DNA of 64,000 nt from positions 16,374,501 through 16,438,500 of the forward strand of contig NC_066269.1 of NCBI RefSeq assembly GCF_905404315.1, read 5' to 3'. Of this stretch, positions 41,824-52,180 are shown in pieces. Positions within the stretch are counted from its first letter, which is position 1. Every line of letters starts with the position of its first letter. The translations under genes were made by a program, and so were the position numbers. Source of the DNA: Leptidea sinapis (lineage: Eukaryota; Arthropoda; Insecta; Lepidoptera; Pieridae). The notes below the pieces were generated by a model, which saw nothing but the letters and a program-made list of their open reading frames with translations, ran no database searches and had not been told where the DNA came from.

Positions 41824-42440
41824 TAGCTGATACCCGCGACTTCTTTCGCGTACACATATGACTTATAAAAATAGTTGTTTCTTATTACTTTAATAACGAG
41901 CCAAGTGTCTAAGATATAAAACTTAGAAGACTTAATTTCCGTGATGCGCGTACAAATGAATACCTCTATTGTATTTATAAAGATATTAAAATTATTTTAA
42001 ATGTTAGTAGTTAGAAACTACAGCTGCAATATTCATAAATTACTTCGAAAATTATTTTATTAGAGACGAATTCATGTCGTAAATTAACTCTTTCATATAG
42101 TATGGAAAACAATGAGCTCACAATTAGGTGTCCCTTTATACAATAATATTTTGTGTCACGATTTTGACAAAGGTCCGCCAGTATATTGATATACAGATGG
42201 CTATTATGTACGGCCTTCACGTGATAAATGATGGTGATTGCCAAAATAATGGCCGGGTTATGTCCATTATTTTATAAATATTTAGAATATAATATTTATA
42301 ATATTCCTTGTGTAAGGTTTGAACGTATGAGTAGGACGGTATAAGCTTGTTATAAGGTATAAGTTTGGATTTATCTTATACTAACCGTTCCCGCCTGCTT
42401 CGCTGGATGATTTTTAAAAGGAAACATATTAATAAAGGAA
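41824..42440 (-). mobile_element. Helitron-like element, degenerate
   Basis: Minus strand ends CGCGA-aagaag-TCGCG hairpin, then GGTATCAGCTA, a decayed form of hairpin plus CAGCTAG. The other end was not found; 'ccgttcccgcctgcttcgct' near 42,385 may belong to a neighbouring relative. Confidence 0.45.
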
Positions 42441-42559
42441 CGTTGGAATTTGACAAACAAGCCATACACTATCTAGGATAAATTTCGCATCGAATGGATT
42501 CATGTCGATACGATCAGTAGTTTAAGCTTGAAAAAGCCTCAAACAATAACCCTTTTTCG

Positions 42560-43016
42560 TTATAATATACAGATATAAAATTCTCGTGTCCCGGTGTTTG
42601 TTACCAAACTCCTCCGAAGCGGCTAAACCGATTTGTATGAAATTTTGTGTACATATCGGGTAGGTCTGAGAATTGGATATTATCATACATTCATACCCCT
42701 AAATGATCACCAAGGGTGATAATTACATTAAAATATTTTTTTCTTATTTTTTTTATTTTTATTTTACTATAATTCCGTATTGAATAATACTTACAACTTC
42801 ACATTTTTGCCTTCTTACGATCTACAACAATTTTTGTATCGCGATTTTTATATTATTCTCTTCCGTCCACAAATCCTCTTTAGGGTTGCAAGATGGCAAC
42901 CGAAAACAATAATTGTAGTACGATATATTTGGTAGGCCTGAGAATCGGTTGCATCTATTTTTTATACTTAAAAATTTTTTTTAATTACTTTATATGGCCG
43001 TTGGCTCGGTCAGCTG
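42560..43016 (+). mobile_element. Helitron-like element, degenerate
   Basis: Starts near ATATAAAATTCTCGTGTCCC, includes GGCTAAACCGATTTGTATGA (42,620), and ends near GGCTCGGTCAGCTGG (43,000), compare GGGTCAGCTAG of the intact Helitrons. No coding sequence; an in-frame 60-codon stretch at 42,893 is not a gene. Confidence 0.4.
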
Positions 43017-43070
43017 GTAAAGATATAAAACTATTCAATTGTTTTAATTGTTTAACCACAGAGATGAGCT

Positions 43071-43092
43071 GGTAATGGTAATGGTAATGGTA
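43071..43092. repeat. GGTAAT hexanucleotide tract
   Basis: Three and a half units of GGTAAT. Confidence 0.85.
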
Positions 43093-43179
43093 TGGGTTTC
43101 CCTCAAAAACATCGCTGTACCGCCTGTTGCAGCATTTGCTGAGCTAAAATTACATTGAAAATAGTCATATCAATTAATA

Positions 43180-43395
43180 ATGAAATATATCTTTATTGCA
43201 CAGCACAAAATAATTAAATATAACAAAAATCGAGACTACATAAAGCAATAGGCGGCCTTATGGCTTCAGAGCGATTTCTACCAGGCAACCTGTTTATAAC
43301 TAGTTTAGTTTTTATAAACGTCTTTGGTGTATAAAATTTAATTTGTTTTTCCCTCCTGATTTTGTTTTAATATACAAATGTAATGTAATATTTTG
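43180..43395 (-). repeat. LINE 3' tail, reverse orientation (second type)
   Basis: TATCTTTATTGCACAGCACA, then AAAGCAATAGGCGGCCTTAT and GCGATTTCTACCAGGCAACC, a phrase set known from 3' ends of lepidopteran LINEs. Different from the 1.6, 20.8 and 36.0 kb tails. Confidence 0.5.
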
Positions 43396-43599
43396 TAATT
43401 GCTTGGGTGATAAAAATATATCTATGTCTATTTCACCTTTTTCAATTAGTCAATGGTTGAAACTTTGATAGATACAAGCACTTTCAGGAATTGGAACCTG
43501 ACACCTAGTCAAAAAAAATTTGGGGCCTTATATAAGGCTAGTTACTTGGGAAGTATTATTGAGGAGCAGCTTTTTTTATTGTGTTATGAATATTTGGAT

Positions 43600-43948
43600 A
43601 ATGTACGCTCCAACTAGATACCGCACTTCCTGAGAACAATACCTTTTTTTTACGGCAACTGTTAGATGCTTGTATGTGTGGCATCTTGATACTCAATGGC
43701 ATTTTTAAATTTTGAATGATATCTTCGTGTTATTTTACATTGAAATGAATAAAATACAAAATACGCAACCCGGCATTTTAGTTTCAATTATTAGCAAAGT
43801 TTAACAGAACATGTGGCACATCATCGACACACATTGTTTGAGAATGGCTCGAGTACGCCCCTTTGGGCGAAGTATTAGCTGTCGCACTGTGCACAACGCC
43901 TGCGCTATTTTGTTGGAGCGCAACGGAGACCAATCCTTAATCTAAGTG
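43600..43948 (+). repeat. Repeat F copy 2 (right-end copy)
   Basis: Matches 32.4-32.7 kb and continues past it through TTTGGGCGAAGTATTAGCTG and GTTGGAGCGCAACGGAGACC to the terminal ACCAATCCTTAATCTAAG. Together the copies suggest a non-autonomous DNA element of about 350 bp or more. Confidence 0.65.
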
Positions 43949-44275
43949 TACAGGACTAGATCTCATAACAGTATAAGATAATACACAATTATGGGTCAAA
44001 CACGGACAGACAGACAGACATGACGAATAAACGAAATAAACGCTGCTGAGTCAATTATAGCATAACTTACAGTGGCCCATAATTTTGTATTAACCTAAAT
44101 GTTAAGTATATCTGTGTAAGTTCTTATGAACTTATACAGTACACTATACAAATTATCATCTATTATACACATATTCATAACACAATCGAAATAGCTGCTG
44201 CTAGTAATGCTTCCCTAGTAGCTCGCCCAATATAAGGCTCCAAATTATTGTTGACTAGGTGACCGGTTCCAATTT

Positions 44276-44345
44276 TTTTTATGGAAGAGGTGGACGAGCG
44301 TACGGGTCACCTGGTGTTAAGTGATCACCGCCGATCACATTCTCT
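44276..44345 (-). mobile_element. Family D/LINE-J tail fragment
   Basis: TTTTTTTATGGAAGAGGTGG then GGTCACCTGGTGTTAAGTGA: only the shared 3' tail. Confidence 0.65.
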
Positions 44346-44684
44346 TACAATGCACAAATTTTGTTATCAAATTTCATTTTATAGTAATAATAATATTGCC
44401 ACACTTTGACACAAATTTTCTTGTCCCAAACTAGGCACAGTCTATACTCTGGGTACAAGACAACGATATATCTAATACATAAATACATATAAACATCCAT
44501 GAATCGGAAAAAAACATCAATATTCATCATATAGATGTTTACACCTACCGGGATTAGAACCCGGGACCTCTAGCTCAGCAGGCAGGGTCACTAGCCACTG
44601 GGCTATATTGGTCATCGTATGTACTTTGTGTAATTAATGCTAAAAGTGAGGATCACTTTAAAAAATAACAAATTGTTTAGACTT
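44346..44684 (+). mobile_element. Family T copy 3, hit by a family B SINE
   Basis: Left piece 44,346-44,378 (ACAAATTTTGTTATCAAATT) and right arm 44,627-44,684 (GTGTAATTAATGCTAAAAGT ... ATAACAAATTGTTTAGACTT) flank the family B SINE. The tRNA-like core is lost. Confidence 0.6.
44372..44622 (-). mobile_element. Family B SINE copy 4
   Basis: Complete: tail TAATAATAATATTGCCACAC on the left, head TATAGCCCAGTGGCTAGTGA on the right (minus strand), with B box GGTTCTAATCCC. Confidence 0.85.
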
Positions 44685-45172
44685 TAAAAATCATCATCAT
44701 AATACTTTCAAAATATGAATGAAATGTTGAATAAATGTATTCTCTGATATCACGTCTCATACACTATTCTAAATGTAATTACATCACATCCAAAGTCACT
44801 TTGGTTACAGTCACAAATCACGCTTATCTACATTTATGTCGCTACGAGAACATTTTCATATTATTTTAAATGCATTCTTCACATGACTCACATTTTACTC
44901 GTGTAATCTTATGACCGCTAATTCAGTTTGCGAAAGGAATTTCAACCTTTCCGTTCCGAGTTCTTATCCGTATATGAGAACTCCTTATTCTAAGGTTGGC
45001 CGTAGAGTTAAAAAATATTTTGTTTCAAATTTAAATATAGACGCGCATGAGAACATAATCTTATAAGACGTGAAAGTATAAGAAAGTGAAAGTATAAGAA
45101 TATAGAAGTAACAGAGAGATTTCATTGTTTTATTCTGCAACGATCCCGCGTGTAAGGGAGGACTCACGCGCT
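44685..45172. other. Unassigned DNA
   Basis: AT-rich; a partial direct repeat 'gaaagtataagaa' occurs twice at 45,072-45,100. Otherwise nothing recognised. Confidence 0.25.
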
Positions 45173-45395
45173 ACAATATTATTTTACGTGTAGCAATAGA
45201 TTGTGTATAATTAGGATTATATGAGTGAATGTATCAGAAAGCTTTTTAAATAGGCCATGCAAAACAAACCATATTATAAACACAAGAAGGTTCAGAACTT
45301 GGTGAGGGAGTAGGGTGCCGTATGGCACACACGGTTTTGCTGTATCTAAAAAATCTAGTTCCCTGGGGCAATGCCGATTTGGGAAGGTCAAATTT
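45173..45395 (-). repeat. Repeat M copy 2
   Basis: Complement of 36,958-37,188; ends at the same base on both sides (GAATATT...-like end ATATTATTTTACGTGTAG and CCCAAATCGGCATTGCC on minus strand). Confidence 0.75.
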
Positions 45396-45494
45396 ATTTA
45401 ATTTAGTTAATTTATATTCAGTTAATTTAACCTGTAATTAATTTTTTATTAAATATTGCAGTCATAATTTAATAGACAAGAAAAAAGTAATTTT

Positions 45495-45785
45495 GGCGAC
45501 ACCTATAGCCCAGTGGTTAGTGACCCTGCCTACTACTGAGCTAGAGATCCTGGGTTCGAATGATTGCACCTACCGGGAGTAGGTGCAATCATTTATATGA
45601 TGAATATGAATGATAGTTTCCGAGTCATGTATTGTATTTATATATTATAGTTTATATGTATTTATGTAGGTTTAAGTAGGTATATTGTATTAAATAGTTA
45701 TATCGTTGTTTTGTACCCATAGTACAGGCTATGCCTAATTTGGGGCAAGATAATTTGAGTAAGAGTGTGTCAGTATTATTAATTG
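45495..45785 (+). mobile_element. Family B SINE copy 5, with an internal 13-bp hairpin
   Basis: Head TATAGCCCAGTGGTTAGTGA, B box GGGTTCGAAT, body and tail complete (GGGGCAAGATAATTTGAGTA). Just after the B box, 45,561-45,591 is a perfect hairpin TGATTGCACCTAC-cggga-GTAGGTGCAATCA, where other copies have a single CCCGGTAGGTGCAAACAT. Confidence 0.85.
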
Positions 45786-46380
45786 AAAATATGCCTTATC
45801 GAGAATACGTAATCGTTTGTTTGGTTGTTTGGATCCCGCCATAACTATGGTGTCAAAGTTATTAATTTGATCTGTAATAAATAAGCCCTATACTACAATA
45901 TAACAAAATTGTTTCAAGAACACAGTCAAATAGCTTTGTGACTGCTATCTGCTTTGTTTTTAATTTTGGTTGAATATTTAATAATAATAAAGAGAGAAAT
46001 AGCCAATAGGGCACATAAATGCAAGCCAGAGAAAAAAGTCATATAAGATGATTACTTTTACTTTTGTTATTTTATATTTTCTCAGATATATTATATGCTT
46101 AAATATTTGCATTCATCAATATTTTATCCCATTTTCAAGTCGTATTCTGAATATTTAGTGTGAATTGTCATTTGTAAATTGCTTAAAAAACGTGTATTGC
46201 TCAATAATACCTTTGCTTACCCCTATTGCTTATCTTATTATCATAATTTTTTCATTGGATACTGCAGTCACAAATGTTATAAAATTTTCTTTATTTATTT
46301 TATTTCTTAAGCTTAGATGTAATAATTGCGCTTCAGATTATTAATTTCAAATGGCTTATAATAATTTAAAAATTTATTCA
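45786..46380. other. AT-rich DNA, nothing recognised
   Basis: No frames or repeated units identified; the last 100 bp may already belong to LINE-P. Confidence 0.25.
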
Positions 46381-46399
46381 ACAAAAGTCTCTCTTTATA

Positions 46400-47640
46400 T
46401 CATTAACTCCTAGTGAAACTGATTTACTTAAGGTTAGCCCTAGGTTTAAATATCTGTACCGATCAGGTGACTATGTAAATATCAATTCGTCACTTAAAGA
46501 GATCGATTGGGATGAATGTCTAAATTGTGGGACCTTGGATGAAGCTGTGGATTGTTTCTATAATCACTTATATAACTTAATTAATAACTATATACCGAAA
46601 AAATATATTAATGCGAAATCTTTTCCGCATCGTCGTACCGCACCTCTGAAAAAAATACTTAAAGAAAAATTTAAATATATAAATAAATATTACACATATG
46701 GCAACACCGATGATTATGTTTTCTTTTCTATTCTACGGAAAAGAGCTGAGGAATTGGAGGATAGATAGATAAAATATGTGATCTCTTTTCTCAATACTTT
46801 CAGTCTAATTTCCTCATTCCCACGTCACAGCCTCATCAAAGCTCACATACAGTTAATCATTGTTCTTCTGTTTATAGAAGCACTATCAGCACCTTACATA
46901 TTGATGATTCTGTAGTTATGAACCACCTTAAGTCAGTTCATCTTACAAAATAATCGGGACCAGATCATATCGATCCAATATTTATATTCTCTTGTTCCAA
47001 TAGCCTTGTTAAACCATTGAAAATACTCTTTATTAGATCAATAAATGATGGTATAGTACCTAAAATTTGGAAATCCGCTTTCCTTACTCCTGTATACAAA
47101 AATAGAAATAAAAATGACATTAAAAATTAAAGGCCTATCTCCAAGCTATGTATATTTGCCAAAATCTTTGAACGTATTATTTACACCCAGGTTTACAGCT
47201 CAAAGACCGCAGACCGCAGAATCGGTCGACCAACACTAATCTGTTATCATTTATTGATTACACGACTGCAGGTATGGACTGAGGTGGACAAGTAGATACT
47301 GTTTTCACTGAATTTTATCACTTACAGTTACAGAAACTTCAATTTGCTGGAATACATGGGAATCTATTCAGATAGTTCACTTGTTATATTGAAAATAGGT
47401 CTCAACAAGTTTTTGTAAAAGGCTATGCCTCTTCTTGGATTATTGTTTGTTCTGGATTGCCACAAGGCTCATTTCTAGGCCCTCCATTATTTAATATATT
47501 TATTAATGATATAGGCGATTGCTTTGAAACATCCAATTTTTTGCTGTATGTTGATGATTCATATCATATATATTCTCAAATATCACCAAAGATTAAGATT
47601 TTTTTTTTGTATTTTTGTTCATTATATGTAACACGCTTAT
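46400..47640 (+). pseudogene. LINE-P ORF2 relic (linker to reverse transcriptase)
   Basis: Frame fragments in order: VSPRFKYLYRSGDYVNINSS (46,436), EAVDCFYNHLYNLINNYIPK (46,541), SNFLIPTSQPHQSSHTVNH (46,807), SGPDHIDPIFIFSCSN (46,960; the conserved GPD/DGI stretch), IWKSAFLTPVYKNRNKNDIK (47,068), RPISKLCIFAKIFERII (47,129), GLPQGSFLGPPLFNIFINDI (47,455) and LLYVDDSYHI (47,543). The catalytic box reads YVDD, an accepted RT variant, but a CAG-to-TAG stop, a TAA before RPIS, and loss of the FDxxKAFD region break the frame. Endonuclease not seen. Confidence 0.75.
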
Positions 47641-47741
47641 AGTCTCTTATACGAAAACTGTAAATGGTAAACAGATGTATACTTTTTTAACCTATTTATG
47701 TCATGTAATACTGTTTGTTTTCCTAATAAAATAAAATAAGA

Positions 47742-48165
47742 TTCATCATCATCAGCCGGAAAACGTCCACTGCTGGACAAAGGCCTCCCCCAAAGATTTC
47801 CACGACGATAAGTCCTGCACTGCCCTTATCCAACGTTTTCCGGCGATCTTGACCAGATCGTCGGTCCATTTTGTCCTACCTGCGTATTCTACCAACACTG
47901 CGTCATCCGGTACGTGGTCGCCATTTCAGGACTTTACTGCCCCAACGGCCATTTGTCCGTCGAAATAGGTGCCCTGCCCGTCGAACAGGTGCCACTTCTG
48001 TTTCGTAATAATGGGCTATGTCGGTTACATTGGTTCTCCTACGGGTCCTCATTCCTGTTTCGATCTCGCAGGGAAACTACGAGGATAGCCGTCTCCATTG
48101 CCCTCTGAGCGACCATGAGCTTTCTCTTAAGGCCCATACTTAGCGACCACGTCTGCGTATAAGAT
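47742..48165 (-). pseudogene. RTE-clade LINE 3' fragment 4, longest
   Basis: Plus strand ATCATCATCAGCCGGAAAAC (tail complement), CCACTGCTGGACAAAGGCCT, TTTTCCGGCGATCTTGACCA, TGCCCCAACGGCCATTTGTC, GATCTCGCAGGGAAACTACG, AAGGCCCATACTTAGCGACC. On the minus strand this is the RTE ORF2 C-terminus (LRDRI, TKVTDI, MGVVKSW-like). One extra piece 'tcgaacaggtgcc' duplicates a neighbour; frame broken. Confidence 0.8.
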
Positions 48166-48655
48166 TACCGTTTACATATAATGTTATTGCTCATTATTGC
48201 TATAAATTTGTACATTATTGCCAGAACTTTATTTTCATTTGATTAAACGTAATGCACATTTCATTAAGTAACTAACTACACAATATTAGAGTGAGGCATT
48301 TTAAATATTGTCACATCTAAGACATGGCATAATATTGAATTTACATTATGGTGTATGGGTTCAATCTTTTGCCATATCAGGAATGCTTCGTTATTGAAAT
48401 ATTGCATCGAATATCTTACATTAAAATTCACCAATCATTTAAATAACTCTCAAACTATTAGTTAGCGCGCAAGATCTATTTGAAACCAATTAAACTATTC
48501 CCTTTGGAATGTAGTCTATGTAATTAGTATTCGCTTGAGTCGCTATTAATTAGTACGCGAATAATATAACTTGTTACCGAAACAGAAGGTAAAGACAATA
48601 AATATGACTTATTTCTTATCTTAGTATTATCGTATTTTTGTGCTTGCCTTATCCT
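48166..48655. other. AT-rich DNA, nothing recognised
   Basis: No frames or repeated units identified. Confidence 0.25.
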
Positions 48656-48656
48656 A

Positions 48657-48899
48657 CCAGTGGGATGCTCCTTTGCACAGGATGCCGGGTAGATTATGGG
48701 CACCACAACGGCACCTATTTCTGCCGTAAAGCAGTAATGTGTAAGCATGATAGTGATTCGGTTAGAAGGTGCCATAGCTAGTAAATTACTGGGCAAATGA
48801 GACTTAGAACCGTATGTCTCAAGGTAACGACCGCAATTGTAGTGCCGCTCAGAAATTTTGGGTTCAAAAATCCGGCAGCACTGCATTGTAATGGACAGT
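48657..48899 (+). mobile_element. Family A copy 8, 3'-truncated
   Basis: GGGATGCTCCTTTGCACAGG to CTGCATTGTAATGGACAG; the hairpin's second arm is damaged (AATCCGGCAGCACTGC) and the tail is missing. The L2-like LINE end starts at the next base. Confidence 0.85.
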
Positions 48900-49375
48900 T
48901 AAACACTTGTTCAATGTGTTTTTAATAGATCACCTTTATTACTCAACCAATAATAATGCTATACATAAGATACATAATAGCTTTAAGGGTAAATGTATAC
49001 ACTTTTATAATAAAGTCCCACCCACTGTTCAAGCATAGCTATAAATAAATTTAAATGTTTTATTAAAAAATAGCTTTGTCGTTAATCCTACTACTCCACA
49101 GCTGAATATCTAAGTGATCGGAGAGCCTGGGAACAGATTATGATTATTTTATAGCAATAGCAATGACAGAACAATATTGTATAATTTATTAAAAAGAGCG
49201 CAAAAAAAAGAATGCTAGGAGAGTTTCTTGCGCCGCTTCGTCTTTCTCAGAGCGCAATTTGTTTCCGAAGCGGTAGTAGTATCTAGTATAATATTAAAAA
49301 TGACATCAAAAAGAATTCTAAGGGAATCAATTTTGAGAAAATAAATGCCTTTTATGCCTTTATGATATTTTTACT
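48900..49375 (+). repeat. L2/CR1-like LINE 3' end, copy 2
   Basis: Includes part of the C-terminal coding region: KIHNSFKGKCIHFYNKVPPT (48,975-49,030) then ATTAAAAAATAGCTTTGTCG, ATATCTAAGTGATCGGAGAG and the 3' UTR as in 31.26 kb (GACATCAAAAAGAATTCTAA). Coding frame carries stops. Ends near TTTTATGCCTTTATGATA. Confidence 0.75.
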
Positions 49376-49549
49376 TCATTTATGTGGTAATGAATAGAAT
49401 ATACGGAAATTTTTATCACAAAAATTAGATGAATCCAATAGAAAGCTTAATATAAATAATATACAACAACAGGATTTGTTCACATTTTAGTATAAATTAT
49501 ATGCAAATTGTAAAGTATTAATTAAACTTACTGTACGATTCAATTTCCT

Positions 49550-49745
49550 AATAATATGCTATTATTGGGGTTAATCAGGCCATCACTTGTAGATGAATCC
49601 ATATTTCGAGAGTTGAACAAACATACCAAGATTTACGCGTCATCTGAACGGTTGACTTATTGGTTTAAGCGCTGTGGCGTATTACAAGAGGCGTGTATTT
49701 GAATCTCGCATCAATCATAAATTTTGGTTCATAATTTATATTATC
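49550..49745 (+). mobile_element. Family T copy 4, degenerate
   Basis: Matches the 1.06-1.24 kb core: CACTTGTAGATGAATCCATA, CGAGAGTTGAACAAACATAC, then a decayed tRNA-like part GAACGGTTGACTTATTGGTT ... GTGTATTTGAATCTCGCATC. Left arm TTGGGGTTAATC is barely visible. Confidence 0.55.
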
Positions 49746-50053
49746 TACACTAAAAAAGGAGATAGGAGAATAGAAGTGAATCTATGAATGCAGTTGTTTT
49801 TTTGAAATGTTTTTTTTTTCAGTAAAATGTTACATCTACAATATTTAAGGTATTTCCGCTTCATGTAGCATAGGCCTGTATATAACATGCTTTGTTAAGA
49901 ATACTAATATATTTTAGGTTTCAGATTCGTTATCTTAAAAAAAAGATAAAGTATAAAGCCCTTTTGTTTTTTTTCTCAAACGCTGTTTAAATTCTCACCC
50001 AAGCTGTTCTAATATAAAACATATTTATGTAAGTCAAGTCAGTAAGCCACGAT

Positions 50054-50363
50054 ATTTTTTATTGACAATATGGGACGAGACGAGAAGGACGGTCAGCTGA
50101 TGGTTATTGATTCTCCCTGCCCATTACAATTCAGGATCGCTCAGGATTCTTGAAAAACCCAAACATTCTGGGCGGCACTACGATTGCGCTCGTCACCTTG
50201 AGACATAAGAGTCTCATTTTCCCAGTAATTTCACTAGCTACGATGCCTTTCAGGATGAAACACGAATGCTTATATAATATTTCTGCTTCACGGCAGAAAT
50301 AGGCACGGTTGTGGTACCCATAATCTAGCCAGCTGCAATCCTGTGCAAAGGAGCCTCCCACTT
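50054..50363 (-). mobile_element. Family A copy 9, full length
   Basis: TTTTTTATTGACAATATGGG to CTGTGCAAAGGAGCCTCCCA. A few indels in the 5' third. Confidence 0.9.
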
Positions 50364-50690
50364 GACTGACACATACATATTTTCTTCGAAGCTTCAAACT
50401 ATTTTAGGTCTTGGATCTTCTATCTCATTCTGCCACTGTCATCTTTTTCTCTAAGATATTTTTTCCCCAAATCTCCTCAGATATTTTCACATTAAATTCT
50501 AACTCCAATATTAATATTAAAAACAGATATTAACATCACTCATATGGCATTACTCATGGCATTTGGAAAGCTTCTCGGTATTAACAAATTTAAATTAAAT
50601 TCATTCATTCATCAGCTTAAAGGCTATGGTTCCATTAGGAAAATATTTATGTAATACTAACCTTTTACAAAGTTCTAGAGACGTATCGTT
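50364..50690. other. AT-rich DNA, nothing recognised
   Basis: No frames or repeated units identified. Confidence 0.25.
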
Positions 50691-50692
50691 TT

Positions 50693-50765
50693 AAAATTTT
50701 CTATGTCTTGTTCAACTCTCAGGTTGTGGCTTCATAATTTACATAATCTACTTTACATTTGTTAA
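50693..50765 (-). mobile_element. Family T fragment (internal part)
   Basis: TTGTTCAACTCTCAGGTTGT with GATGTAAA-like flank: the complement of the 1085-1155 segment. Stops just before the tRNA-like core. Confidence 0.6.
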
Positions 50766-50827
50766 CCTGCTGAAGCCCAATATTTTTTATTAGAAAATAG
50801 GCTTAAAATGACGCTCTTTCAAATCAA

Positions 50828-51036
50828 AATAATTTGTTATTTTTTTAAACTTCACGTCACTTCTGGGATTAATTTCATGAATATTATTTTCAAGTTCAGG
50901 TAGTTTATGTAATTTTAAACGGCACGCGAGAGTTCGAGTCTCGCATCATTCATAAATTTAAATTTAATTTGTGTAATTAATCCTAGTAGTAAGGGTTATC
51001 ACTTTGCAAAAAAAAATAACAAATTGTTTTAAAAAA
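50828..51036 (+). mobile_element. Family T copy 5, both inverted ends, core deleted
   Basis: Left end AATTTGTTATTTTTTTAAAC with 'cacttctgggattaattt'; right end GTGTAATTAATCCTAGTAGT, then AAGGGTTATCACTTTGC, then ATAACAAATT. The arms pair over about 50 bp. Between them only the 3' quarter of the tRNA-like core remains (CACGCGAGAGTTCGAGTCTC). This copy best shows the terminal inverted repeats. Confidence 0.7.
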
Positions 51037-51371
51037 TAATATTTTCTGGGATCCTGTTGAATGAGCCTAACTTCGCCCAACAAAAGACAACTTAATTGGA
51101 TTTGGTCAAGTAATTTTTAAACTAAACTGGTATTATTTTGTTTTCATTTATAGAAACGAAAAGTTCTTAGAGCAACATTATAATAAGTAATATAATATTA
51201 TTTATAAATTTAAAACACTGAAGACGCATAATAAATTAGTGCTATATTATTAAGATTATTTAGAATGATAAATTAATTAATTGCATTTTTACTAAAACAA
51301 GTCCTTTATCAAGGCAGGTAACAATGTTGTCTTATACTCCAGAGAGTGACTACTTATGTGAAGAGTGACTT

Positions 51372-51445
51372 AAACAAATAGCGCTCGTAGAGAGAAGAAG
51401 CGGGGCAAGAAACTCTCCCAGCATTCTTTTTTTGCGCTCTTTTTA
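51372..51445 (-). repeat. L2/CR1-like LINE 3' end, copy 3 (fragment)
   Basis: GAGAAGAAGCGGGGCAAGAA and CTCTCCCAGCATTCTTTTTT, the complement of the 3' UTR segment at 49,197-49,245. Confidence 0.65.
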
Positions 51446-51999
51446 ATCGCTCGGCTTAATTGCTCGGTTTAAATATTAGTATTTTAGGGTTGTATGTTAA
51501 GAAAACTTCTACAGAACTGCCTTATAAATAAACGAAGCACACGTATTTAGAGAAAGATTTTTAAGTTTGAGGCGTATAATAAGATGCTACGATTGGCCTA
51601 CGAAATCTGGTTAAATAGCTTTTTGGATCAATCAATGAAGTAGGTATTGAAATACAAGTCTTAATAAACTAACCTATGCTTAATTGCTATATATTTGAAT
51701 ATAGGTATGTTTAAAGTTAAATATACTGATATTTAATTTTCGAAAAAAAATCATATAAAATATTCCCAACAGTTAATAAGAATTTAAAATGCTTTAAAAT
51801 CATTCATACATCTGCCCACTTGGGTTCTTTAGTTCTAGACGAAGCTATCCCGCTCAAAGTTACGCGTGGCGAGTGTAGGTACCTCTATTACATCTGGCTT
51901 TGCACCGACTTTAGCTAAAAGATATCTAATTAAAAAAAAATATATATATATATAATATAACATAAGGATTTAAAATAAAATGCTAATTTTTGTTCATAT
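51446..51999. other. AT-rich DNA, nothing recognised
   Basis: Short AT microsatellite at 51,940-51,955. No gene recognised. Confidence 0.25.
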
Positions 52000-52180
52000 G
52001 CGTATCATATTGCCTTTGAATGAGCTCCCGAGTGGTAGAAGCGGACATGAGACTAATTAATTACCCACCTGCTCCAAAATGTATATTTAATTAATTCAAC
52101 ATTTTACAGTTCATTATTACTCAGATAAGAATATAGATAATTAATTAAAAGGGTCTGAGCGCGTGATAATCAAACCCTAA
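52000..52180 (-). repeat. Repeat G copy 2
   Basis: Complement of 19,020-19,200 (GAAGCGGACATGAGACTAAT, TTACCCACCTGCTCC). Confidence 0.65.
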
